A stretch of 64,000 nucleotides of DNA from Sebaldella termitidis ATCC 33386 (GCF_000024405.1 NC_013517.1:4061989-4125988); one strand, 5' to 3'. Positions 1 through 9,390 are shown, counted from the stretch's first letter. A program made the numbers and translations. Notes: generated by a model not told the origin, from the letters alone.

Positions 1-349
1 TAAGCTTCATTATGTAAAGATAAGTTCTGGTTTTGGCAGAAAATCTTGCATGAAAATCACTGTCAGCTTCTTTGGCATCTGTTACTCTTATTTTCCCTGA
101 GAGAGCTCTGTTTAATATACCTTTTATAATATCAGGAGATATACTTTTTTCCATAAAAAAATTAGAAACCTGTCCCAATGCATGAACGCCTTTGTCTGTT
201 CTTCCCGATGAAAGAAGATTTACTTCCTCGTTAAAGTAATTTTTGATTACCTCCTCTATACTTCCCTGCACTGTTTTTTTGTTTAGCTGTCTCTGAAATC
301 CTGAAAATTTTGATCCGTCATATTCATAAACTATTTTTATATTTTTCAT
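1..349 (-). CDS. truA: tRNA pseudouridine synthase A, N-terminal part (runs off the left edge)
   Basis: The reading frame from the ATG at 349 is open to the window edge, giving the first 116 codons of TruA, the enzyme that makes pseudouridine at positions 38-40 of tRNA anticodon arms. The N-terminus MKNIKIVYEYDGSKFSGFQR and the catalytic-Asp motif GRTDKGVHA (Asp about residue 60) match the family well. A GAGAGAAAATG context precedes the start. The C-terminal half lies outside the window, so completeness cannot be judged. It is divergent from the phosphatase gene at 535. Confidence 0.93.
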   Translation of the reverse strand, partial: MKNIKIVYEYDGSKFSGFQRQLNKKTVQGSIEEVIKNYFNEEVNLLSSGRTDKGVHALGQVSNFFMEKSISPDIIKGILNRALSGKIRVTDAKEADSDFHARFSAKTRTYLYIMKL

Positions 350-534
350 TTTCTCTCCCTGATTTTATATTACCACAATTTATAAAATATTATAACAATT
401 CATTCTTTGTTTATCAAGTAAAGTCCATATTTTGAAGAATACAGCATTCTTTTTACAATATTTTTTCAGAAAATTTATTAATATTTTACATTGCTCAGTT
501 ATAATGAAAAAAATATTTTAAACAGGAGGATATA

Positions 535-2151
535 TTGATTATGAAAGGAAAAGCATTTCTATTACTGGTTTTTTTTACTATATTTACACAAACTTATACT
601 GTTCCCCTCGAAAAAACAGAAACAGGCTTTGCAAAAAATGTTATTATTCTTATACCTGACGGAATGAGTACTGACGGAGTAACACTTACAAGATGGGTTT
701 ATAATGACGGAAAACCTCTAAATATGGATGAAATAGCTTCCGGGCTTGTGAGAACCCATAATTCTGATACTATTATTGCAGACTCTGCACCCGGCGGAAC
801 TGCACTGGCAACAGGACACAAAACACAGGATAAGCTTATCGGGGTAAAGCCTAAAAAAGCAACTCTTTACGGTTCTGACAAAAATGACGAAAAAGATTAT
901 TATTCCCCTGTGGCTTCTGTTTTGGAGCTTGCCAAATCTATGGGCAAATCTGCCGGAATCATAGCTACCTCGGAAATAATGCACGCTACACCTGCTGATT
1001 TTACTGCACATGCCACACACAGATCAAATTATAATGATATTACAGAACAGCAGGTTTTCCAAAATCTTGATGTAGTTTTTGGCGGCGGCGAATTTTTTCT
1101 AAAGGCTGAAAACAGAGAAGATAAAGAAGATATGACCGCTGCATTAAAGAATAATAATTATAAGGTAATAAAAAACAAAAAAGAGCTTGAACAGTTGAAA
1201 ACAGGAAAAGTATGGGGTCTTTTTTCTTCTAAGGACATTCCGTATGATATTGACAGAACTACTGAGCCGTCATTGGCCGATATGACAAAAAAGGCCATTG
1301 AACTGCTTTCAAAAAATGAAAACGGCTTTTTCCTTATGGTGGAAGGCTCAAAAATAGACTGGGCAGCTCACGCCAATTCCCCTGCCGGTCTGATAAGCGA
1401 GATCAAATCTTTCGATGATGCTGTGGGTGTTGCCCTGAATTTTGCCAAAAATAACAAAGACACTCTTGTTATTATTTCCAGTGATCATGGAAACGGAGGA
1501 ATTACAATAGGAAATCAGGACACGACAGGCAACTATCCGGAAATTCCTCTGGAAAGCTTTGTTTCTACATTAAGAAAAGTGACTTCTACAGAGGAGGCTC
1601 TTTCAAAAAGAATAGCTGAAAAACCTGAAAATACTGCTGATTTAGTTCAAAAATATTTTGGCTTTACACCTTCAGATGAGGAGATCCAAAATCTTAAATC
1701 CAAAAATAAAACCTCTGATATACAAAAAATCCTTTCAGAAATGCTGAACAAAAGATCGCATATCGGCTGGACTACAGGCGGACACACAGGTGAAGAGGTA
1801 GTACTTTATGTGTATGCTGATGATTATAAAAATATCCTCGGAGGAACAGTACAAAATTCAGACGTTGCCCGTTACATGGCAAAAGCTATGGGCGGTGACC
1901 TTGATAAACTGAGCAGTGAATTATTTGTTCCCTCAAAAGATTTCGGTAGCTATGGAATAACTGTTTCCAATGATCTTTCAGATAAAAATAATCCAAAATT
2001 TATCCTTGAAAAAAACAATAGCAAATACATATTTTTTGAAAATAGAAATTATTTTGAAACTAATAACAAAAAAACTAGTTTTAACGGCGTTGTTGTCTAT
2101 AACGGCGAAGAGCTTTTTATCCCGCTCAATGCCTTAGAGCTTATTAATTAA
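535..2151 (+). CDS. secreted alkaline phosphatase (PhoA family)
   Basis: A 538-residue exported phosphomonoesterase. Residues 1-22 are a Sec signal peptide with a strongly hydrophobic core. The metal-binding start ILIPDGMS (Asp42), the active-site serine segment DSAPGGTALATG (Ser84), VEGSKIDWAAHAN, SSDHGNGG and a late GGHTGEEV are the expected order of alkaline phosphatase metal and phosphate ligands. The product should work outside the inner membrane, releasing phosphate from organic phosphates. AGGAGG at 524-529 is 5 nt from the TTG at 535 and 11 nt from an in-frame ATG at 541, so either could be the start. A TATAAT box lies at 500-505 with no convincing -35. It is followed by a terminator. 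About 100 residues after the last metal motif look less conserved. Confidence 0.93.
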   Translation: MIMKGKAFLLLVFFTIFTQTYTVPLEKTETGFAKNVIILIPDGMSTDGVTLTRWVYNDGKPLNMDEIASGLVRTHNSDTIIADSAPGGTALATGHKTQDKLIGVKPKKATLYGSDKNDEKDYYSPVASVLELAKSMGKSAGIIATSEIMHATPADFTAHATHRSNYNDITEQQVFQNLDVVFGGGEFFLKAENREDKEDMTAALKNNNYKVIKNKKELEQLKTGKVWGLFSSKDIPYDIDRTTEPSLADMTKKAIELLSKNENGFFLMVEGSKIDWAAHANSPAGLISEIKSFDDAVGVALNFAKNNKDTLVIISSDHGNGGITIGNQDTTGNYPEIPLESFVSTLRKVTSTEEALSKRIAEKPENTADLVQKYFGFTPSDEEIQNLKSKNKTSDIQKILSEMLNKRSHIGWTTGGHTGEEVVLYVYADDYKNILGGTVQNSDVARYMAKAMGGDLDKLSSELFVPSKDFGSYGITVSNDLSDKNNPKFILEKNNSKYIFFENRNYFETNNKKTSFNGVVVYNGEELFIPLNALELIN

Positions 2152-2152
2152 C

Positions 2153-2206
2153 TTAAAAACTGTCCGTCTTTTTGGAAGTCGCCTCCAAAATTCGGGCAGT
2201 TTTTTT
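2153..2206 (+). terminator. Rho-independent terminator after the alkaline phosphatase gene
   Basis: AAAAACTGTCCG pairs with CGGGCAGTTTTT (one G-T pair), with an inner TTTTGGA / TCCAAAA stem, and is followed by a T run. It sits directly after the phosphatase stop codon. Confidence 0.8.
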
Positions 2207-2266
2207 ATTGAAGTATAATCATATACAATATATAATAATAAAAACGATTTGGAAAGGCGGTTTACA

Positions 2267-3091
2267 TTGTTTAGAATAGGTGAATTTTCAAGACTTACAC
2301 AAATTTCTGTGAGAATGCTCAGATATTATGATAAAAATGATCTTTTAAAACCTGAAAAAGTTGATCGGTTTACTGGCTATCGATATTACTCTTCCAGTCA
2401 AATCCGTGATCTCCATAAAATTATTTTTCTGAGAGATTTAGGATATGGAACAGCAGAAATTTCCAATGCCTTAAAAAACTGGAACGGAGACTTTATGTAT
2501 AAGCAGATGGAAAATAAAAAGCTTGAAATTGAAAAAAATATACAGCAGGAAAAACTTAAAGCTGCCAGACTGAAAAATCTTTTAAAAAGTATTGAAAATA
2601 AAAATTTTTCAATAAATTATGATTTTAACATAAAAAAAATACCTGATTTTACAGTATTAGCTCTGGGAAAAACTGTTCCTGACTATTTCTCCGAAGGTAC
2701 ATTATGGAAAGAATTATATGATTTTATTGAAAACAATAAAATAAAACTTCCTGTAAATCCTTATGATTTTGCTGTTTATCACGATTCAGGGCATAAAGAA
2801 AGCAACATTGATATAGAAGTCTGTACTGTAGTGGAAAAAACAGGGAAAAATCAGGACGGATTTGTCTACCGTAAAATAAAAGGTGTCGAAACAATGGCGT
2901 GCACTATGGTTTTCGGTCCTTATGAAAAAATAGCCTCTGCATTTCTTGCATTTATAGAATGGATCTCCGAGCAGCCTGAATACAGAATGTCTGGTAAAAA
3001 CAGACAGATTTGTCACCGAGGTCCTTGGAATGAAAAGGACCCGTTGGGATATCTTACCGAGATTCAGATACCACTGAAAAAAAATTATTGA
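2267..3091 (+). CDS. MerR-family regulator with GyrI-like effector domain
   Basis: A 274-residue regulator. Residues 1-70 are a MerR winged helix (FRIGEFSRLTQISVRMLRYYDK, then TGYRYYSSSQ), followed by a coiled coil rich in Lys/Glu at about 85-115 that would mediate dimerisation, and a C-terminal GyrI-like ligand-binding domain (about 125-274) ending in TEIQIPLKK. This resembles BmrR/BltR-type regulators that bind hydrophobic cations, but the ligand here is unknown. The start is the TTG at 2267, because AAAGGCGG at 2253-2260 is a ribosome site with a 6-nt spacer; the earlier in-frame TTG at 2249 would put that site inside the gene. It stands alone before the trmO-like gene, about 70 bp away. 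Confidence 0.88.
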   Translation: MFRIGEFSRLTQISVRMLRYYDKNDLLKPEKVDRFTGYRYYSSSQIRDLHKIIFLRDLGYGTAEISNALKNWNGDFMYKQMENKKLEIEKNIQQEKLKAARLKNLLKSIENKNFSINYDFNIKKIPDFTVLALGKTVPDYFSEGTLWKELYDFIENNKIKLPVNPYDFAVYHDSGHKESNIDIEVCTVVEKTGKNQDGFVYRKIKGVETMACTMVFGPYEKIASAFLAFIEWISEQPEYRMSGKNRQICHRGPWNEKDPLGYLTEIQIPLKKNY

Positions 3092-3159
3092 AATCTGCTT
3101 GACTCTCACATGGTGACAGGGTTTAAAATACTGATAAATCATAGATGGAGGTAATTATT

Positions 3160-3636
3160 ATGAAACAATTTTATGTTAATCCTGTAGGGAAAATTATCAG
3201 TAACGAGAAAGGATTTTTTATCTGTATAGATGAAAAATACATTCCGGCATTAAAAGAACTGAACAGCTTCAGCCATGTGAACATTATCTGGTGGGCTGAT
3301 AAATGCGATTCAGAGGAAATGAGAAATACTCTTACGACAAATCAGCCTTATAAAAACTCTCCTTCAGTAATGGGAATTTTTGCCACACGTTCACCTTTAA
3401 GACCGAATCCTGTTGCTGTGAGTACTGCACAGATTATACATACTGACTGCGAAAAGGGGATTATTCAGATAGCTTATACTGATGCTGAAAATAATACACC
3501 TGTTATTGATCTGAAGCCGTATACAGCAAGCTTGGACAGGGTCGAAAACTTCACCTCTCCCGAATGGTGCAGACACTGGCCGGAAAGTATAGAAAAATCA
3601 GGTGACTTTAACTGGGAAGATGAGTTTAATTTTTAA
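3160..3636 (+). CDS. TrmO/TsaA-family SAM-dependent tRNA methyltransferase
   Basis: A 158-residue protein of the TrmO (TsaA, YaeB) beta-barrel family, which uses S-adenosylmethionine to N6-methylate threonylcarbamoyl-adenosine 37 of tRNA. The family signature is visible as GIFATRSPLRPNPVAVS followed by a LKPY motif. It lacks the C-terminal extension of E. coli TrmO and is the short form; some short members have been linked to other substrates, so the tRNA role is inferred. The start is the ATG at 3160, preceded by GATGGAGG at 3144-3151; the ATG at 3145 would overlap that ribosome site. Confidence 0.85.
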   Translation: MKQFYVNPVGKIISNEKGFFICIDEKYIPALKELNSFSHVNIIWWADKCDSEEMRNTLTTNQPYKNSPSVMGIFATRSPLRPNPVAVSTAQIIHTDCEKGIIQIAYTDAENNTPVIDLKPYTASLDRVENFTSPEWCRHWPESIEKSGDFNWEDEFNF

Positions 3637-3681
3637 TTTGCTTATTCTTTTTGCAGTATAATCTTTTATATACTATTCTTC

Positions 3682-3742
3682 AGCGGATTTTTTGTGTAAC
3701 TTAAAGTTACAGACATAAAAATCCGCTAATATTTTTTTTAAT
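3682..3742 (+). terminator. Rho-independent terminator after the trmO-like gene
   Basis: AGCGGATTTTT pairs with AAAAATCCGCT (3717-3727), with a loop containing an inner GTAACTT / AAGTTAC stem, and is followed by a T-rich run. It sits between two convergent genes. Confidence 0.75.
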
Positions 3743-3917
3743 TTATATAATAAAAGAGACCCATTGCTGAGTCTCATGAAGGAGTTTTATGAAGAAAAAT
3801 TTCTTTCTTTTCTTATGTAAACATTCTAACTCTGTTTTCTTAGTAATTCCTTTATTTATTCTTTTATTTGAATTTGTTTCCAATTTTATTGGTATTTTTT
3901 CATATTTAGACAGAAAA

Positions 3918-5318
3918 TCAGTCTTCCAGTCTCTCCAGCATTTTTTCATTATATCCAAAAAGATAAGTAAGAATAAATCCACCCAGATATGAAGCCACAA
4001 GAGCTACAAAACACCATACCATTGATCTGTTGCTGTCAGCTACAGCAAGAAGTACTAAGCCTGACGGCCCTATTGTTGTACTTCCTACATTCTTGGCAGC
4101 TGCCAGTACAGCTCCTCCAAAGCCTGCACCCAGACATGCTGTTATAAAAGGATAAAACAGCGGAAGTGAAACCCCGTATATCAATGGTTCTCCTATTCCG
4201 AGAAAACCTGCCGGAAGTGCGGAGCTTATCAGCTCTCTCAGCCTTTTATTTTTAGTTTTTACAAGTATTGCTATAGCTGAGCCTACCTGCCCTGCTCCCG
4301 CCATTCCAAGTATCGGAAATAAAACCGTATAACCATAATCCTGAATAAGCTGGATATGTACCGGTGTAAGTCCCTGATGTATTCCCAGCATTACCAGCGG
4401 AAGAAATGAAGCTGCCAGCACATATCCGCCTATTATTCCGCCTTTATTCAGCATTATATCCAAAAGTACAAAAGTTACCCCTTTCATTATCACTGCCGCT
4501 ACAGGCATTACTATTGCTATTGTTACAATACCGCCTGCAAGTATAGTTAAAACAGGAATTATAAGCAGATCCAGCGAAGCAGGCACTACTTTTCTCAGTT
4601 TTTTTTCAATAAATGCAAAAACAAAAGCTGCGAATATTACTCCTAATACACCGCCAAGATTAGGAGACAGTTTAATAAAACCATTAAACAAAGTAAGCGG
4701 CTTATCAGGCTGTCCGGCTAAAGCAGGCATGGCTATCATTGCTCCTGCGATGGCACCTAAAACAGGAGTTCCTCCGAATTCTTTTCCTGCATTATATCCG
4801 ACCAATATATTTAATGAGCTTAGCAGAAGACCGCCTACTGCCACTAAAAGAGCAAACCACGGATTAGCCGATATTCCTCCGTCAAAAACACTCCATATTC
4901 TAGTGATGGCAAGTACAAGTCCTGTTCCCACAAAACCGGGTATCAGAGGAATAAAAATATTCCCTATATGTTTTAACCCTTTTTGAAAAGAGGATTTCTG
5001 CTTTGATTTTACTTTTTCTTTTGTTTTTTCTTCCAGATTATCAAGATTTTCGCTTATTTCCGAACTGCCCGACATTCCTGCTACATCACCGAATGCTTCC
5101 CTTAATCTTTGTGCATGACCTACACCAACTATTATCTGTGTCTGCTCTCCCGGAACTACGCCGAGCACTCCTTTTAATTCCTTCAGCTTCCCGGAATTCA
5201 CCAGTTCCGGATTTTTAACATTTATACGCAGTCTTGTCATGCAGTTTGTAAAACTATTTATATTTTCAGTTCCACCCAAGTCACCAAGAATCTCTTTTGC
5301 AAGATTTTTATAATCCAT
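3918..5318 (-). CDS. murP: PTS EIIBC component, N-acetylmuramic acid type
   Basis: A 466-residue glucose-superfamily PTS permease with an N-terminal EIIB domain (phosphorylatable Cys26 in NCMTRLR), a charged linker rich in Lys/Glu at about 85-110, and a membrane EIIC domain ending in a hydrophobic segment. No EIIA is fused, as in MurP of E. coli, which borrows the glucose EIIA. It imports MurNAc as MurNAc-6-phosphate. The call rests on its position 24 nt after murQ in the same transcript; family members for other glucosides look alike, so on sequence alone the sugar would be uncertain. GAGGAGG precedes the ATG. GAGAC / GTCTC at 3756-3775 may be a weak terminator downstream. Confidence 0.88.
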   Translation of the reverse strand: MDYKNLAKEILGDLGGTENINSFTNCMTRLRINVKNPELVNSGKLKELKGVLGVVPGEQTQIIVGVGHAQRLREAFGDVAGMSGSSEISENLDNLEEKTKEKVKSKQKSSFQKGLKHIGNIFIPLIPGFVGTGLVLAITRIWSVFDGGISANPWFALLVAVGGLLLSSLNILVGYNAGKEFGGTPVLGAIAGAMIAMPALAGQPDKPLTLFNGFIKLSPNLGGVLGVIFAAFVFAFIEKKLRKVVPASLDLLIIPVLTILAGGIVTIAIVMPVAAVIMKGVTFVLLDIMLNKGGIIGGYVLAASFLPLVMLGIHQGLTPVHIQLIQDYGYTVLFPILGMAGAGQVGSAIAILVKTKNKRLRELISSALPAGFLGIGEPLIYGVSLPLFYPFITACLGAGFGGAVLAAAKNVGSTTIGPSGLVLLAVADSNRSMVWCFVALVASYLGGFILTYLFGYNEKMLERLED

Positions 5319-5342
5319 AATTTCCTCCTCTTATATTAGATT

Positions 5343-6227
5343 TTATTTTATGGCTTCTCTTACAAAACCATCAGCCTTTTCCAGCCTGTGTACTGCTTCT
5401 TCATATTCACAGCCTGCGAGTATCATTACTATTGCAGTTTTTACATGCCATTCTGCCGAAACAAGAGTTCGCTCCGCTTCTTCATATGATGCTCCTGTAG
5501 CCTCCATTACGATTCTTTTTGCTCTTTCCACCAGTTTTTCATTTGTTGCCCTTACATCCACCATCAGATTCCCGTATACCTTTCCTACACCCACCATAGA
5601 AGCCGTGGAAATCATATTTAATATCATTTTCTGTGCACTTCCGGCTTTTAATCTCGTAGAACCTGTGAGTACCTCCGGACCGCAGTCCACTTCGATTGCT
5701 GCATCAGCATATTTTGAAATTTCTGCATTCTTATTACAGCTTATTGATACTGTATCTGCTCCCGCTCTCCGTGCATATTCCAAACCGCCTATTACATAAG
5801 GAGTCCGCCCGCTTGCAGCTATCCCCACTATAGTATCATTTTTTCCTATATTTAATTTTTTCAGTTCTTTTTCCGCTAACTCTTTTGAATCCTCGGCGCC
5901 TTCTACAGCTTTTACAAAAGCTCCCTCTCCTCCTGCTATGATTCCCTGTACTTCATCTATTGTTCCAAAAGTAGGAGAACATTCCACTGCATCAAGTACT
6001 CCGAGTCTTCCGCTGGTTCCGGCTCCCATATAAATAATACGTCCCCCGTTTTTCAGATTTTTTATGATTATTTTTACAGCTTTCTCTACATCGGGAAGTG
6101 TTTCTTTTATAGCAGCAGCTACTTTTCCGTCCTCTTCATTCATTATCGTAAGAAATTCTCCCGTACTCATCTGATCCAGATTTTGTGTTTTCGGATTTCT
6201 TTTTTCGGTCATAAGATTTTCAAGCAT
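5343..6227 (-). CDS. murQ: N-acetylmuramic acid 6-phosphate etherase
   Basis: A 294-residue SIS-fold enzyme that splits the lactyl ether of MurNAc-6-phosphate, yielding GlcNAc-6-phosphate and D-lactate, in the cytoplasm. The diagnostic [17 protein letters not shown] segment carries the acid residue Glu82 and the second catalytic Glu112 is in GAEDS; length and ending (a short helical C-terminal domain) are typical. It is the first gene of a murQ-murP transcript: a clear promoter lies at 6268-6295, AAAGGGAG precedes the ATG, and a terminator separates it from mtlA upstream. Confidence 0.96.
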   Translation of the reverse strand: MLENLMTEKRNPKTQNLDQMSTGEFLTIMNEEDGKVAAAIKETLPDVEKAVKIIIKNLKNGGRIIYMGAGTSGRLGVLDAVECSPTFGTIDEVQGIIAGGEGAFVKAVEGAEDSKELAEKELKKLNIGKNDTIVGIAASGRTPYVIGGLEYARRAGADTVSISCNKNAEISKYADAAIEVDCGPEVLTGSTRLKAGSAQKMILNMISTASMVGVGKVYGNLMVDVRATNEKLVERAKRIVMEATGASYEEAERTLVSAEWHVKTAIVMILAGCEYEEAVHRLEKADGFVREAIK

Positions 6228-6267
6228 ATTGTCTCCCTTTCTATACTATATTATTAATTTTTATTAT

Positions 6268-6295
6268 ATTATACCGTATTGTATTATTTTTTCAA
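6268..6295 (-). promoter_or_regulatory. promoter of murQ-murP
   Basis: On the minus strand TTGAAA (6290-6295), a 16-nt spacer and TATAAT (6268-6273) give a near-consensus sigma-70 promoter about 40 nt upstream of the murQ start. Confidence 0.75.
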
Positions 6296-6310
6296 TTCCA
6301 AACCTAAAAA

Positions 6311-6327
6311 TTGAAAAAAAATTTCAA
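6311..6327. promoter_or_regulatory. inverted repeat upstream of the murQ promoter, possible operator
   Basis: TTGAAA (6311-6316) and TTTCAA (6322-6327) are arms of an inverted repeat with a 5-nt A-rich centre, 15 bp upstream of the -35 box. It could bind the RpiR-type regulator encoded at 13872-14723. The A/T richness means chance is a real alternative. Confidence 0.35.
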
Positions 6328-6350
6328 AATTAGAAAACTTTGTCCAAAAG

Positions 6351-6390
6351 AAAAAACCGTATTAAATTAATTTTTTAATACGGTCTTTCT
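6351..6390 (-). terminator. Rho-independent terminator after mtlA
   Basis: ACCGTATTAAA and TTTAATACGGT pair around a short loop, with T runs on the minus strand just past the mtlA stop. It separates the hexitol transcript from murQ-murP. Confidence 0.8.
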
Positions 6391-6398
6391 TCATTTAT

Positions 6399-7835
6399 TT
6401 ATTTTTTTCTGCTTTCTTTTATATTTTCCAAAAGCTCTTCTATATTCGGATCATTTAAATAATTCGTAATAGCGATTATCTTTTTCCCTTTATGAGACAT
6501 TTCAGTTCTGCCCACGAGATTTTTATGAACTACTATAACATCAGAATCCTCGGGAATATTTTCTATGCTGTAATTATTTACTGCAATATCCTCAATATTT
6601 TCTTTTTGAAGCTTTTTCTTGAAAGTAGCAGCTCCGAAAGCACTGCTTCCCATACCTGCATCACATGCAAAAGCTACTTTTTTTATATTGGCAAGTATTT
6701 CTCCGCCTTTATTCAAAAGCTCCTTTCCTTCTGCCTTCATGGCTTTTGATTTTGCCACTGACTCTTCAAAAACATCGTCTTCTTCGTCTGCACTCTTATC
6801 CAGTTTTAGTATAAAAGAAGTGACAAAAAACGAAACAATTGTTGCTACCAGAACTCCGGCTATTACTCCTATAAAATTTCCCCGCGGAGTAAGTGCAAGA
6901 TAAGCAAATATTGACCCCGGACTAGGTCCTGCTACTAAGCCCACTCCAAAGAGCTGAAAAGTAGCTATCCCTGACATTCCTCCTAAAATCATTGCAATAA
7001 TTGTAAGCGGCTTCATTAATACATAAGGGAAATATAATTCGTGTATACCTCCAAAAAAGTGTATTATTATAGCACCCGGTGCTGTTCTTTTAGCAGATTT
7101 TTTACCAAATACAGAATATGCCAGCAGAAGACCAAGCCCCGGTCCCGGATTAGAAGCTACCATAAAATAAATAGATTTTCCTGCATCAAGAGTATCCTGC
7201 ATTCCCAAAGGATAATAAATACCCTGGTCTATTACATTATTCAGAAATAATACTTTTGCCGGTTCATTGATTAATGACAGCAAAGGTAAAAATCCTGTCG
7301 CCACCAGTGCTTTTATGGCAATAGTAACAAAATTATTGGCACCCTCTATAGCCGGTCCTATTACTATAAAAGAAAACATCATTAGTATAAAGCCAAGAAT
7401 CCCTATTGAAAAGTTATTTACTATCATTTCAAAACCGCTTGGTATTTTACCGTCTATAGCCTTGTCAAATTTCTTGATTATCCATCCTCCGAGAGGCCCT
7501 ACTATCATTGCTCCAAGAAACATAGGAATTTCTGCACCTATAATAAGTCCCACGGCACCAAGAGTTCCCATTACCGCCCCTCTCTGTCCCGCTACCATTT
7601 TTCCTCCGGTATAGGCTAAAAGTACAGGAAGCAGATATTTTATGACAGGCCCGACCAGAACTGCAAACTTTTCACTTGGAAACCATCCTGTAGGTATAAA
7701 CAGGGCAGTTAATATTCCCCAGGCTATAAAAGCCCCTATATTAGGCAGAACCATATTAGTTAAAAATCCGCCAAAAGCTTGAACTTTCGCACGTGCCGAA
7801 GCATTTTGACCAGAAAAACCAGTATCAATATTCAT
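6399..7835 (-). CDS. mtlA: PTS mannitol-type EIICB permease (no EIIA domain)
   Basis: A 478-residue mannitol-family PTS permease. The N-terminal two thirds form the membrane EIIC domain (GGKMVAGQRGAVMGTLG, INEPAKVLFLNNV, PGPGLGLLLAY and FGGIHELYFPYVLMKP are family hallmarks); a charged linker leads to the EIIB domain with phosphorylatable Cys391 in FACDAGMGSSAFG. E. coli MtlA carries a further EIIA domain that is missing here, and no separate mtlF lies nearby, so EIIA must come from elsewhere. The gene follows mtlD after a 368-bp gap. The likely substrate is mannitol or another hexitol, given the unusual genes upstream. Confidence 0.92.
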   Translation of the reverse strand: MNIDTGFSGQNASARAKVQAFGGFLTNMVLPNIGAFIAWGILTALFIPTGWFPSEKFAVLVGPVIKYLLPVLLAYTGGKMVAGQRGAVMGTLGAVGLIIGAEIPMFLGAMIVGPLGGWIIKKFDKAIDGKIPSGFEMIVNNFSIGILGFILMMFSFIVIGPAIEGANNFVTIAIKALVATGFLPLLSLINEPAKVLFLNNVIDQGIYYPLGMQDTLDAGKSIYFMVASNPGPGLGLLLAYSVFGKKSAKRTAPGAIIIHFFGGIHELYFPYVLMKPLTIIAMILGGMSGIATFQLFGVGLVAGPSPGSIFAYLALTPRGNFIGVIAGVLVATIVSFFVTSFILKLDKSADEEDDVFEESVAKSKAMKAEGKELLNKGGEILANIKKVAFACDAGMGSSAFGAATFKKKLQKENIEDIAVNNYSIENIPEDSDVIVVHKNLVGRTEMSHKGKKIIAITNYLNDPNIEELLENIKESRKK

Positions 7836-7891
7836 TTTATTCCTCCTTATTCTTACATTTAATTTTCTTTCTGCAGGTAATCCATCCCTGA

Positions 7892-7920
7892 CAGATAAAT
7901 TAAGAGAAATGATATTTCAA
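7892..7920 (-). promoter_or_regulatory. possible promoter of mtlA
   Basis: Minus-strand TTGAAA (7915-7920), 17-nt spacer, TATCTG (7892-7897), about 57 nt upstream of the mtlA ATG. The -10 is poor. It lies in the 368-bp gap between mtlD and mtlA, which otherwise shows no gene. Confidence 0.35.
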
Positions 7921-8163
7921 TGTTCTAGTGTCGTGACTTGATATAAATAAGTTCCGCCACTAAAATACCACTTAAAAGTATTTATTTCATAATTTTTATG
8001 TTTTTCATCATAACCTATTCCTGTTATCTTTTCTGCTTCTCTTTATTAATCTATCTGATACTTTTGCTTATTTATTCCCGTAAATTTTATATCTTCAAGA
8101 CTTTATGAAATTTATTTTTCAGTATTAAAATAAACATTATTTCTCTATAATACTTTATAATAA

Positions 8164-8184
8164 ACTGCTTTTTTGTCATGCAGT
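8164..8184 (-). terminator. weak hairpin after mtlD
   Basis: ACTGC and GCAGT pair around an 11-nt loop and are followed on the minus strand by TTTATT. The short stem suggests partial termination between mtlD and mtlA at best. Confidence 0.35.
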
Positions 8185-8203
8185 ATAATTATCTTGCTGT
8201 TGC

Positions 8204-9358
8204 TTATTTTGCAGATACGACTGTCTCATATTTTTTTACAATTATATCTGTCAGTTCTCCGTCTTCCAGCTTGGTAAAATGCTTTACCGCTTCTTTTATT
8301 CCATGCTGTTTTATATAATTTTGTATTTCTACAGCTTCTTCATCCTCAGGATTATAAAAACAAAAAGCTGAAGCTATTGCTTTGCTGATAAAATCAACAG
8401 GCAGTCCCATATTATGAAGTTTTCTTGCGGGCGCTGTCAGCCGCTCGTCATATCCGACTTTTCTTACAGGTGATCTTCCCACTCTGAATACACTGTCACT
8501 GATGCTTGTATTCCCATGCCGTTTCAATGTTTTCTCAATATATTCATTCATTTCATCTTCCGGTATGCCGTACTCTTTTATAAGATATTGTGCATTTTCT
8601 CTCATGGTATTCCTTACAAAATCTCTGATCTGATCTTTTGCCAGCGCTTCCTGTACAGTACTGCATCCAGCCAGAAATCCCGCGTATGCTGCTGTTGCAT
8701 GTCCGGCATTTACACAATAAAGCTTTCTTTCTATATAAGGCTTCATATCCTCTACATATACTGCACCTTTTATTCCCAGTGTTTTTGTATTTAATATTTC
8801 CGGTTTATTTATAACCCATTCATAATAAGGTTCCACTACAGCTATATCCACACCATCTTTACTTTCTGACAATGCCTGTCTGTCTATTGCAGAATTTGGA
8901 AAACCTGTATATTTTTCTATTATATCTGCTTCTTCTTCGGAAACCAGCTTTAATACTTCCTGTTTTAATGTCGATGATGCATTTATGGCATTTTCATTAG
9001 CTATAACATCTATTTTATCTGTTTTTCCGTCAAACCTTTTCAGCAGACCTTTTGCAAGAATCGGTGCTATACGCGGCAGATTATTCACTCCTGTTGATGT
9101 AGTAATAATATCTGCCTCTGCTATCTCACAAATAATTTCATCTTCCTGTGTAAGACTGTTTAATGCTTTAACAGGTGATATTTTTTTGAAATTTTCTGTT
9201 CCTTCCAGTATTCTCATTATATAAAATTTATCATTATTAAGTCTGTTCACCATTTCACTGTTTATATCCACAAAACAAACCTCAAAACCTGATTCACTTA
9301 ATAAACTCCCTATAAAGCCTCTTCCTATATTCCCAGCTCCAAAATGTACTGCTTTCAT
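8204..9358 (-). CDS. mtlD: mannitol-1-phosphate 5-dehydrogenase family protein
   Basis: A 384-residue NAD-dependent polyol-phosphate dehydrogenase that oxidises mannitol-1-phosphate to fructose-6-phosphate. The Rossmann start HFGAGNIGRGFIG, the VEPYYEWV region, KLYCVNAGHATAAY and the ARKLHNMGLP motif are those of MtlD. Length is normal for the family. It lies 32 nt after the hexuloisomerase gene and ahead of the mannitol-type permease, so one transcript is likely. Because an epimerase and a 3-hexulose-phosphate isomerase precede it, it may act on a hexitol phosphate other than mannitol-1-phosphate; this is inference. Confidence 0.93.
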   Translation of the reverse strand: MKAVHFGAGNIGRGFIGSLLSESGFEVCFVDINSEMVNRLNNDKFYIMRILEGTENFKKISPVKALNSLTQEDEIICEIAEADIITTSTGVNNLPRIAPILAKGLLKRFDGKTDKIDVIANENAINASSTLKQEVLKLVSEEEADIIEKYTGFPNSAIDRQALSESKDGVDIAVVEPYYEWVINKPEILNTKTLGIKGAVYVEDMKPYIERKLYCVNAGHATAAYAGFLAGCSTVQEALAKDQIRDFVRNTMRENAQYLIKEYGIPEDEMNEYIEKTLKRHGNTSISDSVFRVGRSPVRKVGYDERLTAPARKLHNMGLPVDFISKAIASAFCFYNPEDEEAVEIQNYIKQHGIKEAVKHFTKLEDGELTDIIVKKYETVVSAK

Positions 9359-9390
9359 ATCATACTCCTTATTCTACAGATTTTGCTTTT

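Noticed and set aside
3789-3992. 67-codon plus-strand frame with an AAGGAG site
   Set aside because: It runs over the 3' end of murP on the other strand, and its composition is that of AT-rich noise with a hydrophobic stretch; no similarity to a known family.
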